This document shows positions 61,685-64,000 of a DNA stretch of 64,000 bases, one piece after another; positions within the stretch are counted from its first letter, which is position 1; every line of letters begins with the position of its first letter. Below the pieces are notes generated by a model. The model did not search any database. It was given only the letters and a program-made list of their open reading frames with translations, and was not told where the DNA came from. Source of the stretch: Chryseobacterium sp. Leaf394 (GTDB lineage Bacteria > Bacteroidota > Bacteroidia > Flavobacteriales > Weeksellaceae); contig NZ_LMQH01000004.1 in assembly GCF_001424105.1 (NCBI RefSeq), positions 261,030 through 325,029 of the forward strand. The letters are read 5' to 3'. Both the position numbers and the translations under genes were made by a program.

Positions 61685-62901
61685 TTCTAAAAAAATCTTC
61701 ACTTAAAAACAATACAACCATACAAATCAGCGGTTCGAAAAGTATTTCGAATCGTTTGTTGATTTTGGAAAGTCTGTTCGAAAACATAGAAATCAGTAAT
61801 TTATCCAATTCTCAGGACACACAATTACTTCAAAAAGCTTTATCGGAAAACTCCGAAACAGTAGACATTCATCACGCAGGAACGGCAATGCGTTTTTTAA
61901 CATCATTTTATTCAATTCAGGATGGGAAAACGACAGTTCTTACCGGTTCGGGAAGAATGAAAGAAAGACCAATCAAAAATTTGGTTACCGCTTTGCAAAA
62001 TTTGGGGGTTGAAATCGAATATTTAGAAAATGAAGGTTTCCCGCCGTTGAAAATTACGGGAAGAAAAATTACTGAGAAGAAAGTTGATGTTCCGGCTAAT
62101 ATTTCAAGCCAGTTTATCACTTCTCTTCTGTTAATTGCGGGAAAACTGGAAAACGGTTTGGAAATCAATTTAGTAGGCGAAGTTACATCACGTTCATATA
62201 TCGAGATGACACTCAATATATTAACCCATTTTGGAATTAAAAATAAATTTGAAGGAAATACAATCAAAGTTGAATCATTCATCAATTATCAACCATCAAT
62301 CATTAATTATGAAGTGGAAAGCGACTGGAGTTCTGCGTCGTACTTCTACTCATTTGCTGCGATCGGAAGAGAAACAATTCATCTGAAAAGTTTTCACAAA
62401 GACTCTACTCAGGGAGATTCGGCGATTGCAGAGATTTATGAAAAGTTTTTGGGGATTAAAACGATCTTCACAGAAAAAGAACACCAATTGACTCTTCAGC
62501 CTGTTGAAAATTTCCAGTTTCCTGAAAAGATTGTTTTGGATATGAACAACTGTCCGGACATTGCGCAAACCCTTTGTGTAACGGCCGCAGCATTGAAAAT
62601 CCCGTTTGAAATTTCAGGTTTGGGAACATTAAAAGTGAAAGAAACAGACCGACTTTTGGCTTTAAATATTGAATTAAAAAAACTGGGTTGCGAAACTGAG
62701 ATTGGAGATTCAACTATCAAATCAATCAACTTCACAGAGCCTGAAGAAAACATTTCCATTAAAACCTATCAGGATCACAGGATGGCGATGAGTTTTGCAC
62801 CGTTTTGCCTGATTAAGGAATTAAATATTGAAGATGAGGATGTTGTGGAAAAATCTTATCCGATGTTTTGGGAGGATTTAAACTTTTTTTTGAAATATTA
62901 A
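61681..62901 (+). CDS. aroA: 3-phosphoshikimate 1-carboxyvinyltransferase (EPSP synthase)
   Basis: 406 residues; joins shikimate-3-phosphate and phosphoenolpyruvate in aromatic amino acid synthesis. ISGSKSISNRLLIL (phosphate site), HHAGTAMRFLTSFYSIQDGK, TGSGRMKERPIKNLV and VPANISSQFITSLLLIAGKL are visible, and near the end KVKETDRLLALNIELKKLGCE and YQDHRMAMSFAP. Slightly shorter than the enterobacterial enzyme. Its ATG overlaps the upstream gene's stop. Confidence 0.95.
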   Translation: MILKKSSLKNNTTIQISGSKSISNRLLILESLFENIEISNLSNSQDTQLLQKALSENSETVDIHHAGTAMRFLTSFYSIQDGKTTVLTGSGRMKERPIKNLVTALQNLGVEIEYLENEGFPPLKITGRKITEKKVDVPANISSQFITSLLLIAGKLENGLEINLVGEVTSRSYIEMTLNILTHFGIKNKFEGNTIKVESFINYQPSIINYEVESDWSSASYFYSFAAIGRETIHLKSFHKDSTQGDSAIAEIYEKFLGIKTIFTEKEHQLTLQPVENFQFPEKIVLDMNNCPDIAQTLCVTAAALKIPFEISGLGTLKVKETDRLLALNIELKKLGCETEIGDSTIKSINFTEPEENISIKTYQDHRMAMSFAPFCLIKELNIEDEDVVEKSYPMFWEDLNFFLKY

Positions 62902-63145
62902 TTTACTTTTCTCAGTTAACTTTTGAACCAATAGTCTTCAGCCGTAATCATCACTTTTAAAATGAAAATATTATTCAGACAAAGCATTAAAAAGAAATTT
63001 AACAAAATCAACAGAGGAAAAAGCACCCACCAAAGAATATCATCAACAGTTTATTCATAAATTTACCATTCTTATCAAATTAAACGGTTTGAGAATGAAA
63101 TTACAAATTCACAAATCGTAATACAAATAAATATTTCAGTTTTAA

Positions 63146-63943
63146 ATGTCACACCACAAAACAATCATCATCACCGGAACTTCCTCAGGAATAGGTTTCG
63201 TACTTGCAGAATATTTCGGAAAAAAAGGTCATCACATCTATGGACTGAGCCGAAAATTTACTGAAAATCAATATTTTAAATCAATCCCAACCGATATTAC
63301 TGATAATGATGCCGTTCAGAATGCAATTGCCGAAGTTTTAAAAACCGAAAGCAAAATCGACGTGCTCATCAACAACGCCGGAATGGGAATGGTAGGTGCT
63401 GTGGAAGATTCTTCGAAGGAGGATATTTTAAAATTATTTAATCTGAATCTTGTGGGAGCAGTACAAATGATGACCGCCGTGATGCCGAAAATGCGTGAAC
63501 ATAAATTTGGCCAGATCATCAATGTTTCGAGTATTGGAAGCGAAATGGGATTGCCTTTCCGCGGATTTTATTCAGCTTCGAAATCGGCTTTGGATAAAGT
63601 TACAGAAGCGATGAGATATGAAGTTTATCCGTGGAATGTGAATGTCTGTTCACTACATCTAGGTGACATAAAAACCAACATTGCAGAAAACCGCGTCAAA
63701 ACAAAAGTGACTGAACCTTACAAAAATGTTTTTGACAAAGTGTATGCTTTGATGAATTCCCACGTTGGCGACGGAACCGAGCCTCTGGAAGTTGCTGAGT
63801 ACATCGACCAACTTTTAACTAAAAAGAAGTGGAAAGCTCATTATTATTTCGGTAAATTCGGCCAGAAAATCGGTGTTCCTCTGAAATGGATTCTGCCACA
63901 GGGAACGTATGAGAATCTGATGAAGAAATACAATAAATTGTAA
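63146..63943 (+). CDS. Short-chain dehydrogenase/reductase (SDR)
   Basis: 265 residues. The cofactor loop TGTSSGIG (residues 10-17), NNAGMGM, INVSSIGSEMGLPFRGFYSASKSALDK with the Tyr-x-x-x-Lys catalytic pair, all typical of classical SDRs. NAD(P)H-dependent oxidoreductase; substrate unknown. The 62902-63145 gap before it has no clear gene. Heptad repeats begin right after its stop. Confidence 0.9.
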   Translation: MSHHKTIIITGTSSGIGFVLAEYFGKKGHHIYGLSRKFTENQYFKSIPTDITDNDAVQNAIAEVLKTESKIDVLINNAGMGMVGAVEDSSKEDILKLFNLNLVGAVQMMTAVMPKMREHKFGQIINVSSIGSEMGLPFRGFYSASKSALDKVTEAMRYEVYPWNVNVCSLHLGDIKTNIAENRVKTKVTEPYKNVFDKVYALMNSHVGDGTEPLEVAEYIDQLLTKKKWKAHYYFGKFGQKIGVPLKWILPQGTYENLMKKYNKL

Positions 63944-63944
63944 G

Positions 63945-63972
63945 ATTTGTAGTTTGAAGTTTGAGATTTGAA
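63945..63972. repeat. 7-bp-period repeat array
   Basis: ATTTGTA, GTTTGAA, GTTTGAG, ATTTGAA follow with period 7, close in sequence to the TTTGAGA array at 59954. The window ends soon after. Confidence 0.6.
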
Positions 63973-64000
63973 ATTAGTTCTGAACATATTCTTTGTCCTG

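Noticed and set aside
62962..63060. 32-codon basic ORF between aroA and the SDR gene
   Set aside because: Highly lysine/arginine-rich, no convincing promoter and no recognised family; AT-rich DNA gives such ORFs by chance.
1..64000. CRISPR arrays, tRNA or rRNA genes
   Set aside because: No regularly spaced identical repeats with unique spacers, no cloverleaf-like gene and no rRNA-like block were recognised; heptad arrays and REPs do not fit these classes.

Overview
The window looks like chromosome from a member of the Bacteroidota, class Flavobacteriia, probably Chryseobacterium or a near relative (Weeksellaceae). The DNA is AT-rich. Genes lack Shine-Dalgarno leaders and are often preceded by the Bacteroidota promoter element TAnnTTTG. 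Several secreted proteins end in type IX secretion (T9SS) sorting domains of type A or type B. GLPGLI, DUF1800/DUF1501, DUF4252/GIN and IcmF families are present. The genus is inferred from gene style, not from a search.

Layout. 1-2.6 kb is an accessory graveyard: remnants of at least three REP-associated tyrosine transposase (RAYT) units with their palindromic REP repeats, mixed with small orphan genes that look like leftovers of toxin-immunity pairs. rocD (ornithine aminotransferase) follows. 4.1-12.8 kb is a surface-polysaccharide locus with six or seven glycosyltransferases, a polysaccharide deacetylase and an FkbM methyltransferase, transcribed from both strands with two convergent pairs whose stop codons overlap. 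13-17.6 kb holds core genes: gltX (with a large insertion before its KLSKR signature), accA, tsf. 17.7-31.5 kb is a tandem array of four very large secreted proteins with an IgGFc-binding-like N-terminal region and a T9SS type B C-terminus. 31.5-38.7 kb has small secreted proteins and lipoproteins, trmB and a DUF1800/DUF1501 export pair. 38.7-40.6 kb is rplM-rpsI-rpsB on the minus strand.

42.4-64 kb is a mixed housekeeping region: icmF (fused B12 acyl-CoA mutase), a Dph6-like PP-loop ATPase, a serine hydrolase lipoprotein, ruvC, DUF4407, a secreted tail-collar protein, guaB, an ECF sigma/anti-sigma/DUF4252-GIN operon, a GlmU-like nucleotidyltransferase, rpmE2, a MazG-like protein, aroA and a short-chain dehydrogenase.

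Points that stand out: the REP/RAYT cluster; the separation of tsf from rpsB in a geometry that a single ~22 kb inversion would explain; four paralogues of one small secreted family (possibly DUF6759), two of them at the ends of that putative inversion; the four-gene IgGFc/T9SS array; the gltX insertion; a 28-codon ORF coupled to a glycosyltransferase; and 7-bp-period repeats in at least four intergenic places. No tRNA, rRNA or CRISPR array was seen.
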